This document shows, piece after piece, positions 1 to 6,203 of a stretch of 13,648 nucleotides of DNA. Made by a program: the position numbers and the translations under genes. Origin of the DNA: an uncultured Lachnospira sp. (GTDB lineage: Bacteria > Bacillota > Clostridia > Lachnospirales > Lachnospiraceae); contig CAMZGB010000020.1 of NCBI GenBank assembly GCA_947306285.1, positions 1-13,648 of the forward strand. The letters are read 5' to 3'. The stretch's first letter is position 1. Every line of letters begins with the position of its first letter. Under the pieces are notes generated by a model that was given only the letters and a program-made list of their open reading frames with translations, was not told where the DNA came from and did no database searches.

Positions 1-13
1 AAGAGGAGAAAAA

Positions 14-883
14 ATGAAAGTAGCAATAATGACAGACACAAACAGTTCAATAACATTAGAGGAAGGAAAACAAGACGGCATTTTTCTGATGACTTTGCCG
101 GTGATAATTGGCGATAAGACGTATATAGAGGGCGAGAATCTTTCGACCAGTGAACTTTATCAAGGGATGGCTGATGGAGTTGAGGTTAAAACTTCACAAC
201 CTTCACCACAGGACCTTATGGATATGTGGCAGAATATTTTGGACGATGGGTATGACGAGATTGTGTATATCCCGATGACACTTACGCTATCTAGTTCGTA
301 TAATACTGCAGCTGCATTCGCGCAGGAGTTCGACGGAAAAGTGCAGGTGGTGAATAACTACAGATTATCTAGCATGTTGTACGAAGCAGTGTACGATGCA
401 AAGGCGATGGCTGACGAGGGTATGAGTGCCAAAGAAATAAAAAATAAACTTGAGAGCGAGAGTAAAAACTCGTTTATGGTTTTGACGGTTGATACACTTA
501 AATATTTGAAAGCGGGTGGAAGGGTGTCCGCGTCAAAGGCACTAGTAGCAAACCTTGCAAATATCAAACCAATTCTCATTTTACATGAGGCAAGAATTGA
601 TGCTGTAAAAAAGGCTAGAGGCCTAAATATGGCAAAGAATAAATTGATTGAGTATGTTAAGGAAAAAATACAAGAATTGTACGGAGAGTACGCACCGGAA
701 AGAATCTCGATTGGAATTATTGATACATTTATTAACGATGAAGACTCAAAAGATTTAATGGAGAGGGTGAAAAGAGCTTTCCCCGGCTTTAGGATAATGG
801 CTAGAAAATGTCCGTGCAGTATTGCATGTCATGTGGGTGCAAATGCTTTGGCAGTTTCGGCCACAGTGGTAGGAGAAAGATAG
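14..883 (+). CDS. DegV family fatty-acid-binding protein
   Basis: Cytosolic two-domain protein of the DegV family. Known members (the FakB type) bind one fatty acid and present it to a fatty acid kinase; no kinase gene is visible here, so the partner is unknown. The 289 residues match the usual length of about 280. Family landmarks are present in order: an N-terminal strand with TDTNSS (7-12), TSQPSP (60-65), a serine-rich LTLSSSY segment (90-96), LKYLKAGGRVSAS (162-174), NIKPIL (183-188) and the C-terminal HVGANALAVS (273-282). The DS motif usually found near residue 115 reads NNYRLSS, a deviation from the common form. The start is supported by AGAGGAG at 2-8. The next gene follows after 25 bases, so the two are probably cotranscribed. 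Membership is clear; the ligand is inferred. Confidence 0.9.
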   Translation: MKVAIMTDTNSSITLEEGKQDGIFLMTLPVIIGDKTYIEGENLSTSELYQGMADGVEVKTSQPSPQDLMDMWQNILDDGYDEIVYIPMTLTLSSSYNTAAAFAQEFDGKVQVVNNYRLSSMLYEAVYDAKAMADEGMSAKEIKNKLESESKNSFMVLTVDTLKYLKAGGRVSASKALVANLANIKPILILHEARIDAVKKARGLNMAKNKLIEYVKEKIQELYGEYAPERISIGIIDTFINDEDSKDLMERVKRAFPGFRIMARKCPCSIACHVGANALAVSATVVGER

Positions 884-908
884 ATAAGTTCGATGGTTTA
901 GGTGAAAG

Positions 909-1847
909 ATGACACACAAATATTTATCCAAAACATCGGTCATGATTATAGTTGCAATGTTTTGTTGCTTTCTTTGGGGATCGGCGTTTGGATGCATTAA
1001 GATTGGATATGAAATGTTTAAGATATCTGGGAATGATACAGCTTCCCAGATTCTTTTTGCTGGAATCAGGTTCACGATTGCGGGAATTATGGTTATAGCA
1101 GTGGAGAGTGTTAGACAGCGTAAGTTTGTAAAGCCAGAGCATCCAGGCTATATAGCAACACTAGCAACATTCCAGACAGTACTTCAGTATTTGTTCTTCT
1201 ATATAGGACTTGCACACACAACTGGAGTTAAAGCATCTATCATTACAGGAGCAGGTACTTTTTTCACAATATTGATTTGTGCGCTTGGATTCAAACAAGA
1301 AAAGTTGACCACGAAGAAGGTGGTAGGAAGTTTGATTGGATTTGCAGGACTTATAGTTGTGAATTTAACTGGAACGGGACTTAACTTTGATCTTAAGTTT
1401 ATAGGAGAAGGATTCATCTTCATCGCAGCCTTTTCAGGTGCGATGGCGCAAGGATACATAAAGAAGTTTTCGAAAGATGCAAATGTGGTGATGCTAAGTG
1501 GATATCAATTCTTCTTTGGTGGAGTCGTAATGACAATAGCTGGACTAGTGTTTGGCGGAAAGATGAGTTGGTCAGGCGATGCATGGTTTATCGTAAAAGC
1601 AGTAGCACTTATTTTGTATATGGGATTTATCTCAGCAGCAGCTTACACACTTTGGGGAATACTACTCAAATATAACGATGTATCGAAAGTTGCGACATGT
1701 AAGTTCATGAACCCAATCTTTGGTGCAGTATTATCATTTGCTATTTTACAGGAAGCAAATGTGATGGGATGGCAGATAATGGTTGCTTTGGCATTAGTAT
1801 GTATTGGAATATTTGTTGTAAACTATGAGAAGACCAGTAGCAAATAA
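909..1847 (+). CDS. EamA/DMT family transporter, substrate unknown
   Basis: Integral membrane protein of the drug/metabolite transporter superfamily with two EamA repeats. The 312 residues and about ten hydrophobic segments match the family. The first repeat begins with MFCCFLWGSAFGCIK (17-31), the typical WGS/F signature of EamA helix 1, followed by the FAGIRFTIAGI segment (50-60). The second repeat starts near residue 165 and contains FSGAMAQGYIKKFSK (175-189) and the late FMNPIFGAVLSF segment (266-277), where a proline-bearing helix is usual. These proteins export metabolites or amino acids, but the substrate cannot be read from sequence. The start has only a modest AGGTG at 900-904, which suggests partial dependence on translation of the DegV gene just upstream. 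A terminator follows at 1891-1941. Confidence 0.88.
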   Translation: MTHKYLSKTSVMIIVAMFCCFLWGSAFGCIKIGYEMFKISGNDTASQILFAGIRFTIAGIMVIAVESVRQRKFVKPEHPGYIATLATFQTVLQYLFFYIGLAHTTGVKASIITGAGTFFTILICALGFKQEKLTTKKVVGSLIGFAGLIVVNLTGTGLNFDLKFIGEGFIFIAAFSGAMAQGYIKKFSKDANVVMLSGYQFFFGGVVMTIAGLVFGGKMSWSGDAWFIVKAVALILYMGFISAAAYTLWGILLKYNDVSKVATCKFMNPIFGAVLSFAILQEANVMGWQIMVALALVCIGIFVVNYEKTSSK

Positions 1848-1890
1848 TATATACAATATATGACGTTGTAGAATAATAGTTATGTAAACC

Positions 1891-1941
1891 AAAAGGATTG
1901 ATTTTATAATGATAAAAATAGTTAATGTCAATCCTTTTTTT
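1891..1941 (+). terminator. Intrinsic terminator after the DegV/EamA pair
   Basis: The arms AAAAGGATTGA (1891-1901) and TCAATCCTTTT (1928-1938) pair perfectly over 11 bases and run into a T tract ending at 1941. The 26-base loop holds a nested hairpin, TTTTAT/ATAAAA around AATG (1902-1917). It lies 44 bases after the EamA stop and just before the promoter of the next operon. Confidence 0.8.
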
Positions 1942-1954
1942 ATGCCTATTTATA

Positions 1955-1963
1955 TGATAGAAT
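1955..1963 (+). promoter_or_regulatory. Predicted extended -10 promoter of the acyltransferase/GT8 operon
   Basis: TGA directly precedes TAGAAT (1958-1963), giving an extended -10 (TGN plus a hexamer one base off TATAAT). No good -35 box lies 16-18 bases upstream, where the T tract of the preceding terminator sits; extended -10 promoters often manage without one. Transcription would start near 1970, leaving a leader of about 53 bases. Confidence 0.5.
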
Positions 1964-1983
1964 ACAACGGGTTTGAAAAAGGG

Positions 1984-2010
1984 GGAACTAGAGTAATCTA
2001 GTTTCTTTTT
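1984..2010 (+). promoter_or_regulatory. Attenuator-like hairpin in the operon leader
   Basis: The arms 1984-1992 and 1997-2005 form nine base pairs (one G-U) closed by GTAA, a GNRA-type tetraloop. Five T residues follow at 2006-2010, as in an intrinsic terminator. The hairpin lies between the predicted transcription start and the ribosome binding site GAGGTG at 2013-2018, so it could cut transcription short or shape access to the start. No competing antiterminator arm was found in the short leader. Confidence 0.5.
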
Positions 2011-2022
2011 ATGAGGTGAAAT

Positions 2023-2796
2023 GTGAAGAATTTTACTCCAGAAACAAAATACTATAAGACTTATGAGGATGACTTCGTCGAAAGCGCAGATCAAAACATA
2101 AGTCTAAAGGAAAACTATAAATGGATTCATAGCAATCCAATTTATAGAGCTGTGTCTTGGATTATTTATGGAATTGCTTGGGCAATTATTCGAATTGCGT
2201 TTCCGATTGCGTATGGAATAAAGGTAGAGAATAAGGAAGTGCTTAAGCCATTCAAAAAACAGGGGTTCTTCACATACGGAAATCACACGCAAGTGATTGG
2301 CGATGTGTTCAAAAGCCCATATGTGGTTTGGAACAAAAGGAGTTACGTAATTGCAAGCCCAGCGAACCTTGGAATTCCAGTGATTGGGAAGATTCTTCCA
2401 AGTTTAGGTGCAATTACAATTCCAACAGACTTTAATAAGATGCGTGACTTTACTGAGGCAATTCACACGAGGATTGAGCAAAAGCATGTCATCTCTATTT
2501 ATCCGGAGGCACATTTATGGCCATACTATACGGGAGTGAGACCTTTTGCGGAGACTAGTTTTAAGTTTCCAGTGAACGAGAACAAACCGGCATTCACAAT
2601 TACGACTACATATCAGAAGAGAAAGCACAGAAAAAAACCAAGAGTAACCTGTTATGTGGATGGACCGTTTTGGCCGGATAAAACTTTGTCTAGAAAAGAT
2701 AGAGCTAAGAAACTTCACGATGAGATTTACGAGACTATGTTAGAGAGGAGTAAGAATAGTACTTACGACTATATAGTTTATAAAAAAGATGAATAA
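2023..2796 (+). CDS. Lysophospholipid acyltransferase-like protein (PlsC superfamily), GTG start
   Basis: Predicted membrane-associated acyltransferase of 257 residues, similar in length to PlsC enzymes that move an acyl chain onto a lysophospholipid or other alcohol. A hydrophobic stretch at 43-64 would anchor it. The catalytic histidine lies in GNHTQVIGD (86-94), but the acid D94 is six residues after H88, not the five of the HX4D rule. A second family motif reads IYPEAHLW (159-166) in place of the usual PEG motif, followed by PYYTGVRPF. The start is GTG: GAGGTG at 2013-2018 precedes it by four bases, and the next in-frame Met is residue 140. An out-of-frame ATG at 2021 meets a stop at once. 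It opens a four-gene operon and overlaps the next gene by eight bases. Superfamily sure, substrate unknown. Confidence 0.82.
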   Translation: MKNFTPETKYYKTYEDDFVESADQNISLKENYKWIHSNPIYRAVSWIIYGIAWAIIRIAFPIAYGIKVENKEVLKPFKKQGFFTYGNHTQVIGDVFKSPYVVWNKRSYVIASPANLGIPVIGKILPSLGAITIPTDFNKMRDFTEAIHTRIEQKHVISIYPEAHLWPYYTGVRPFAETSFKFPVNENKPAFTITTTYQKRKHRKKPRVTCYVDGPFWPDKTLSRKDRAKKLHDEIYETMLERSKNSTYDYIVYKKDE

Positions 2797-3631
2797 TGAA
2801 GTTAATGTACTTTACTGCGGAGATGAAAATATTGAAAAAGGTTTAATCATTTCAATCATTTCCATAGTGAAGCACTACAAAGGAAAACTAAATATAATAA
2901 TTTTGACGGCGAGCCTTGAGACTGTTCACAGAAGATACAATATGGTCAATGAGGATACAGTAAAGGTGCTTGATTTTTACATTAAGCAGGTGAATCCCGA
3001 GAGTAGTATTAGATTGATTGATGTGAGTGAGAACTTCAAAAAGTTCATTCCAAAGTCAAATCTTGATACTAGATTCACTCCTATGTGTATGCTTAGACTC
3101 TTCGCAGATCAGATTGAAAATATCCCAGATAAAATCCTTTATCTAGACAACGACACTATCGCTGACAAAGATATAAGTGAACTATTCAATCAGAACGTCG
3201 AAGATTACGAATTTGGCGGAGTGCTAGATCACTATGGCAGTTGGTTTTTCCGCGACAAAGCAACAAGAAGAGACTATTTAAATTCAGGAGTTTTGCTTAT
3301 CAATATGAAAAAGGTGAAAGAGACAGGACTCTTTGAACAGTGTAGGGAAAAGTGCAGAAACGAGAAAATGTTTATGCCAGATCAAACTGCACTAAATAAA
3401 CTGGCGACGGCAAAAAAGACTTTGCCACGCAAATACAATGAGCAAAAGAAGAATAGAAAAGACACCGTGATTCGACATTTTACGACCGGCTTTAGATTCT
3501 TTCCATGGGTTAGAACAATTACAGTTAAACCTTGGGATATAAAGAGAATGCATAAAGTTTTGAAGTTATATAAATACGATGGCATATTAAAAGAGTACAG
3601 AAGTATGTACAAATCAATAAAAAACATATAA
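2789..3631 (+). CDS. Glycosyltransferase family 8 protein (first of two)
   Basis: Cytosolic retaining GT-A glycosyltransferase of family GT8, which uses nucleotide sugars such as UDP-glucose or UDP-galactose. The N-terminus VLYCGDENIEKGL (7-19) forms the nucleotide-binding edge. The metal-binding DXD is D120-N121-D122 in ILYLDNDTIADKDISELF. The acceptor-side motif NSGVLLINM (165-173), the DQTALN motif (198-203) and a histidine in IRHF (228-231) complete the family pattern. The 280 residues are normal for short bacterial GT8 enzymes, and there is no added acceptor domain. The ATG lies inside the last codons of the preceding acyltransferase (eight-base overlap) with no strong ribosome binding site, so translation is probably coupled to that gene. 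Sugar and acceptor are unknown. Confidence 0.9.
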   Translation: MNNEVNVLYCGDENIEKGLIISIISIVKHYKGKLNIIILTASLETVHRRYNMVNEDTVKVLDFYIKQVNPESSIRLIDVSENFKKFIPKSNLDTRFTPMCMLRLFADQIENIPDKILYLDNDTIADKDISELFNQNVEDYEFGGVLDHYGSWFFRDKATRRDYLNSGVLLINMKKVKETGLFEQCREKCRNEKMFMPDQTALNKLATAKKTLPRKYNEQKKNRKDTVIRHFTTGFRFFPWVRTITVKPWDIKRMHKVLKLYKYDGILKEYRSMYKSIKNI

Positions 3632-3644
3632 AGAGGTTAAACAA

Positions 3645-4598
3645 ATGAAAACATTAATACCAATTTTTTTCACGATCGACGATGGCTATGCACCATACCT
3701 TGGTGTTGCAATCAAGTCACTAATCGAGAATGCGTCGAAGGATTATAAATATAGAATTCACGTAATCCAAGAAGGACTAAGCGACAAGTATAAGAGTTAC
3801 ATAGATGAGATGGCAACAGATGATGTTGAAATCAAGTTCCATGAGATGGAAAGAGAGCTTAACATTGGAAGTGATTTCGACGGACACAAGCTCCGTGCGG
3901 ATTATTTCACTCTAACAATTTATTATAGACTTTTCATTCCGGAGATGTTCCCTGAGTACGACAAGGTTATTTACATAGATAGTGATGTGGCTGTACCTGG
4001 CGATATTAGTGAACTCTTCAACGAAGACTTAGGTGACAATTTGGTGGGTGCATGTGTGGATACTTCGATACTACACATTCAGCCGTTGGTTGATTATACA
4101 GAGAAAGCTGTCGGTATGGAGCCAGGCAAATATGTGAACTCAGGAATTCTGCTTATGAATGCAAAGAAGATGCGTGATGTTAAAATGGACGAGCATTTCT
4201 TAGCACTTCTCCAGAAATATCAGTTCGATACAGTTGCACCAGATCAAGATTACTTGAATGCGATGTGTAATGGAAAGATTAAATATTTGTCGGATGTGTA
4301 TGACATTATGCCTGTAGAAGGCGCCGAAGACAGAGATGACGCGGTGATTATTCACTACAACTTGTTTTCGAAACCATGGTTATTTGATGGTATTCAATAT
4401 GGTGATGTTTTCTGGAAGTATGCAGAGCAGACAAAATTTATTGATGATATAAAGAATCTAAAGGAAAACTACACAGACGAGCAAAAGGCACACGATATGG
4501 CAAGTATGGAAAACCTTGTCAGTCGTGCAGTGATGATAACAGGACAGGATTTAACATTTAAGAATGTTCAAGATAAGGAAGGCGTCATTAGACTATAA
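3645..4598 (+). CDS. Glycosyltransferase family 8 protein (second of two)
   Basis: A second GT8 glycosyltransferase, clearly different from its upstream neighbour, so not a recent tandem copy. It starts IPIFFTIDDGYAPYLGVAIKS (6-26), with the nucleotide-sugar pocket near I11-D12-D13. The DXD is D112-S113-D114 in VIYIDSDVAVPGDISELF. VNSGILLMN (164-172), DQDYLN (200-205) and IIHYN with KPW (235-245) follow in family order. Beyond the catalytic core lies a charged, helical-looking tail (about 265-317) of unknown role. GAGG at 3633-3636 sits eight bases before the ATG, and the gap from the preceding gene is 13 bases. With the first GT8 it could add two successive sugars to one acceptor, which is inference. 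Confidence 0.9.
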   Translation: MKTLIPIFFTIDDGYAPYLGVAIKSLIENASKDYKYRIHVIQEGLSDKYKSYIDEMATDDVEIKFHEMERELNIGSDFDGHKLRADYFTLTIYYRLFIPEMFPEYDKVIYIDSDVAVPGDISELFNEDLGDNLVGACVDTSILHIQPLVDYTEKAVGMEPGKYVNSGILLMNAKKMRDVKMDEHFLALLQKYQFDTVAPDQDYLNAMCNGKIKYLSDVYDIMPVEGAEDRDDAVIIHYNLFSKPWLFDGIQYGDVFWKYAEQTKFIDDIKNLKENYTDEQKAHDMASMENLVSRAVMITGQDLTFKNVQDKEGVIRL

Positions 4599-4606
4599 AT
4601 CAGATA

Positions 4607-4623
4607 CATTTGCAATACAAATG
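4607..4623 (+). repeat. Short hairpin before the second acyltransferase, similar to one at 9245-9263
   Basis: CATTTG (4607-4612) and CAAATG (4618-4623) form a six-base perfect inverted repeat around CAATA. The right arm ends on the first base of the ribosome binding site GAGG (4623-4626), so the hairpin could tune translation of the following gene. The core ATTTGCAATACAAAT recurs with one change before the phosphopantetheinyl transferase gene. Confidence 0.45.
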
Positions 4624-4632
4624 AGGTAATAA

Positions 4633-5538
4633 ATGATAATTCTCGATGATGTAAGAGAAAAAGTGATAGAGAATATAAAACAGGCTATTCAAGATGAAGA
4701 TTGGTATGCCAAAGTGGAAGTGAATGATCCTGTTTTAACAGGTGATGAGCGAGACGCATTGCTTAAAAAAGTAATGAAGCGCAGACACACGCCAAAGTAT
4801 TTGTTCAATAGACGAATGGCTAGATACATGGCAAACATGGCTTCTCGTATGGTTAACATTAGTACTCATATAGAGGGTATTGCAAAAGTGGAGGCGCTAA
4901 GAGGTGGAGCTATTATTACAAGCAACCATTTTAGCCCCGTGGAAAACGCTATTGTCAGATATATGATTTTGAAGGCAGGAAAGAAACACCTAAACATCGT
5001 GAGTCAAGAAACAAATTTGGCAATGGAAGGTGTGCTTGGATACCTAATGAATTATGCTGACATTATACCAATCAGCAACAACCGAAATTATATGACCAAA
5101 TTCTTTGAACCTCAGTTGAAAGAAATGGTAAATAACAAAGAGTTTGTTTTGATCTATCCGGAGCAGGAGATGTGGTTTAATTATAGAAAACCTCGTCCGC
5201 CGAAGAGAGGACCTTTCTATTACGCATCAAAACTAAATGTTCCAGTGATAAATTGCTTCGTGGAAATGGAGAATACAAAGAAAAAACTGGATGGAGATTT
5301 CGTCGATGTTAAATACAGAATAAGTGTACTTGATGTGATGCATCCCGATCCAAACAAAACCGTAAGAGAAAATAGCATATATATGCGTGACAGAGATTAT
5401 GATTTAAAGAAAGATGCTTATGAGAAAGCATATGGGAAAAAGCTAACTTATGATTTTGAAATAAGTGATATAGCTGGTTGGAAGCCAACATATGAGAGTG
5501 TGATGGAAAATAACATAGCAGATGAAAAGAATAAATAA
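4633..5538 (+). CDS. Lysophospholipid acyltransferase-like protein (PlsC superfamily), HX4E variant
   Basis: A second PlsC-superfamily acyltransferase of 301 residues that closes the operon. The catalytic block reads SNHFSPVEN (97-105): the histidine is H99, but the residue five further on, normally aspartate, is E104. IYPEQEMW (174-181) followed by YRKPRPPKRGPFYYASK (184-200) is a pattern I recall from uncharacterised Firmicutes acyltransferases. About 60 charged residues precede the core, and a lysine- and aspartate-rich tail follows it. No strong transmembrane segment stands out, so membrane contact may be peripheral. GAGG at 4623-4626 lies six bases from the ATG. It differs strongly from the operon's first acyltransferase, which suggests that the two act on different positions or substrates. 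Superfamily sure, reaction unknown. Confidence 0.82.
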   Translation: MIILDDVREKVIENIKQAIQDEDWYAKVEVNDPVLTGDERDALLKKVMKRRHTPKYLFNRRMARYMANMASRMVNISTHIEGIAKVEALRGGAIITSNHFSPVENAIVRYMILKAGKKHLNIVSQETNLAMEGVLGYLMNYADIIPISNNRNYMTKFFEPQLKEMVNNKEFVLIYPEQEMWFNYRKPRPPKRGPFYYASKLNVPVINCFVEMENTKKKLDGDFVDVKYRISVLDVMHPDPNKTVRENSIYMRDRDYDLKKDAYEKAYGKKLTYDFEISDIAGWKPTYESVMENNIADEKNK

Positions 5539-5547
5539 AAGCAAACA

Positions 5548-5588
5548 AAAAGAAAGTCGCTTCGGATAAACCGGAACGACTTTCTTTT
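5548..5588 (+). terminator. Bidirectional terminator between the GT8 operon and mscL
   Basis: The outer arms AAAAGAAAGTCG (5548-5559) and CGACTTTCTTTT (5577-5588) are fully complementary. After a C-A mismatch the stem continues as TTCGG/CCGGA around the loop ATAAA. A-rich and T-rich flanks on both sides let it serve the plus-strand operon and the minus-strand mscL transcript. Confidence 0.85.
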
Positions 5589-5657
5589 GTGTGAGGAAGT
5601 TAGGTTTTATTTTGAAAACCTTTGTACCTTAATTATATAAAAACCTCACAAAAGGTA
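5585..5657 (-). other. Noncoding stretch with nested and competing inverted repeats downstream of mscL
   Basis: TGTGAGG (5590-5596) pairs with CCTCACA (5644-5650) and extends outward around a two-base bulge. Inside it, AGGTTTT (5602-5608) can pair with AAAACCT at 5615-5621 or with a second AAAACCT at 5640-5646. TACCTT (5625-5630) can pair with AAGGTA (5652-5657) outside the first stem, as in a pseudoknot. The region is AT-rich, so some of this may be chance. It would lie in the 3' part of the mscL transcript. No ORF was seen. Confidence 0.3.
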
Positions 5658-5689
5658 AAGTGTCATATTTTTTGAAATTATCGCAATTT

Positions 5690-6067
5690 TTACTCAACAT
5701 CTGAAGTACAGTTTGGACACTTAGTTGCTTCGATGTCGATTTCTGATTTACAGTGAGGACAAACTTTTGTAGTAACTTCCTCATCTTTTCTGCGAAGCTT
5801 GTTCATGATCTTAACCATTATAAAGATAATGAATGCCATAATGATAAAGTTAATCAATGCAGAAATGAAAACACCGTATGTAATATTTGTGCTAGGAATC
5901 TTCCACTTGTCGAAATTAATATTGCCTGTAAACATTGAAACAAGAGGCATAATGATGTTATCAACCAATGAAGTTACAACATCTTTAAATGCAGCACCCA
6001 TAATTACACCAACTGCCAAGTCCATCATGTTACCCTTAAGGGCAAACTCTTTGAATTCTTTTAACAT
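5690..6067 (-). CDS. mscL: Large-conductance mechanosensitive channel MscL with zinc-ribbon tail
   Basis: Inner-membrane homopentameric channel that opens under membrane tension and releases small solutes during hypo-osmotic shock. It has 125 residues, a little shorter than the E. coli protein. The N-terminal helix LKEFKEFALKGNMMDLAVG (2-20) leads into the pore helix with GVIMGAAF (20-27), and the second membrane helix spans about 64-90. The usual C-terminal helical bundle after the KLRRK basic patch is replaced by a rubredoxin-like ribbon with CPHC (C103, C106) and CPNC (C117, C120), which probably binds zinc. From memory such tails occur in other clostridial MscL proteins. GGAG about eight bases before the ATG supports the start. 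The gene is single, terminated by the hairpin at 5548-5588 and divergent from trkA. Confidence 0.95.
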   Translation of the reverse strand: MLKEFKEFALKGNMMDLAVGVIMGAAFKDVVTSLVDNIIMPLVSMFTGNINFDKWKIPSTNITYGVFISALINFIIMAFIIFIMVKIMNKLRRKDEEVTTKVCPHCKSEIDIEATKCPNCTSDVE

Positions 6068-6095
6068 AACAAATCTCCTTTATTTAATTGTAGTG

Positions 6096-6113
6096 TTCTT
6101 GGGTAAGAACATC
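6096..6113 (-). repeat. Perfect 7-base inverted repeat in the mscL leader
   Basis: TGTTCTT (6096-6102) and AAGAACA (6107-6113) flank GGGT. On the minus strand it lies roughly 15-32 bases after the predicted mscL transcription start and before its ribosome binding site. It could be an operator or an mRNA hairpin. The half-site order differs from the Gram-positive LexA box, and I do not assign a regulator. Confidence 0.5.
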
Positions 6114-6134
6114 CGTAACTTTTACGCTACCAAT

Positions 6135-6164
6135 ATTATATAAAAAATATTGCTAAAAAATCAA
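6135..6164 (-). promoter_or_regulatory. Predicted mscL promoter
   Basis: On the minus strand TTGATT (complement of 6159-6164) and TATAAT (complement of 6135-6140) are separated by 18 bases. The -10 is a consensus match and the -35 matches at four of six positions. Transcription would start near 6128, giving a leader of about 60 bases that contains the 6096-6113 palindrome. Confidence 0.65.
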
Positions 6165-6177
6165 GAAGTTGTATAAT
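6150..6177 (+). promoter_or_regulatory. Predicted trkA-trkH promoter, interlocked with the mscL promoter
   Basis: TTGCTA (6150-6155) and TATAAT (6172-6177) are separated by 16 bases. The -10 is a consensus match and the -35 matches at four of six. Its -35 lies inside the span of the divergent mscL promoter, and the mscL -35 lies in its spacer, so polymerase should not be able to occupy both at once. Transcription would start near 6184. Confidence 0.6.
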
Positions 6178-6203
6178 AATAGGGCGAAAATAATACTTGT
6201 TTT

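Noticed and set aside
2789..4598. The two GT8 genes as a recent tandem duplication
   Set aside because: They share only family motifs; their N-termini, lengths and tails differ throughout, so they are old paralogues or separate acquisitions.
5799..6143. 114-codon open frame on the plus strand opposite mscL
   Set aside because: mscL on the other strand has complete family motifs and an SD; this frame's hydrophobicity mirrors the mscL membrane helices.
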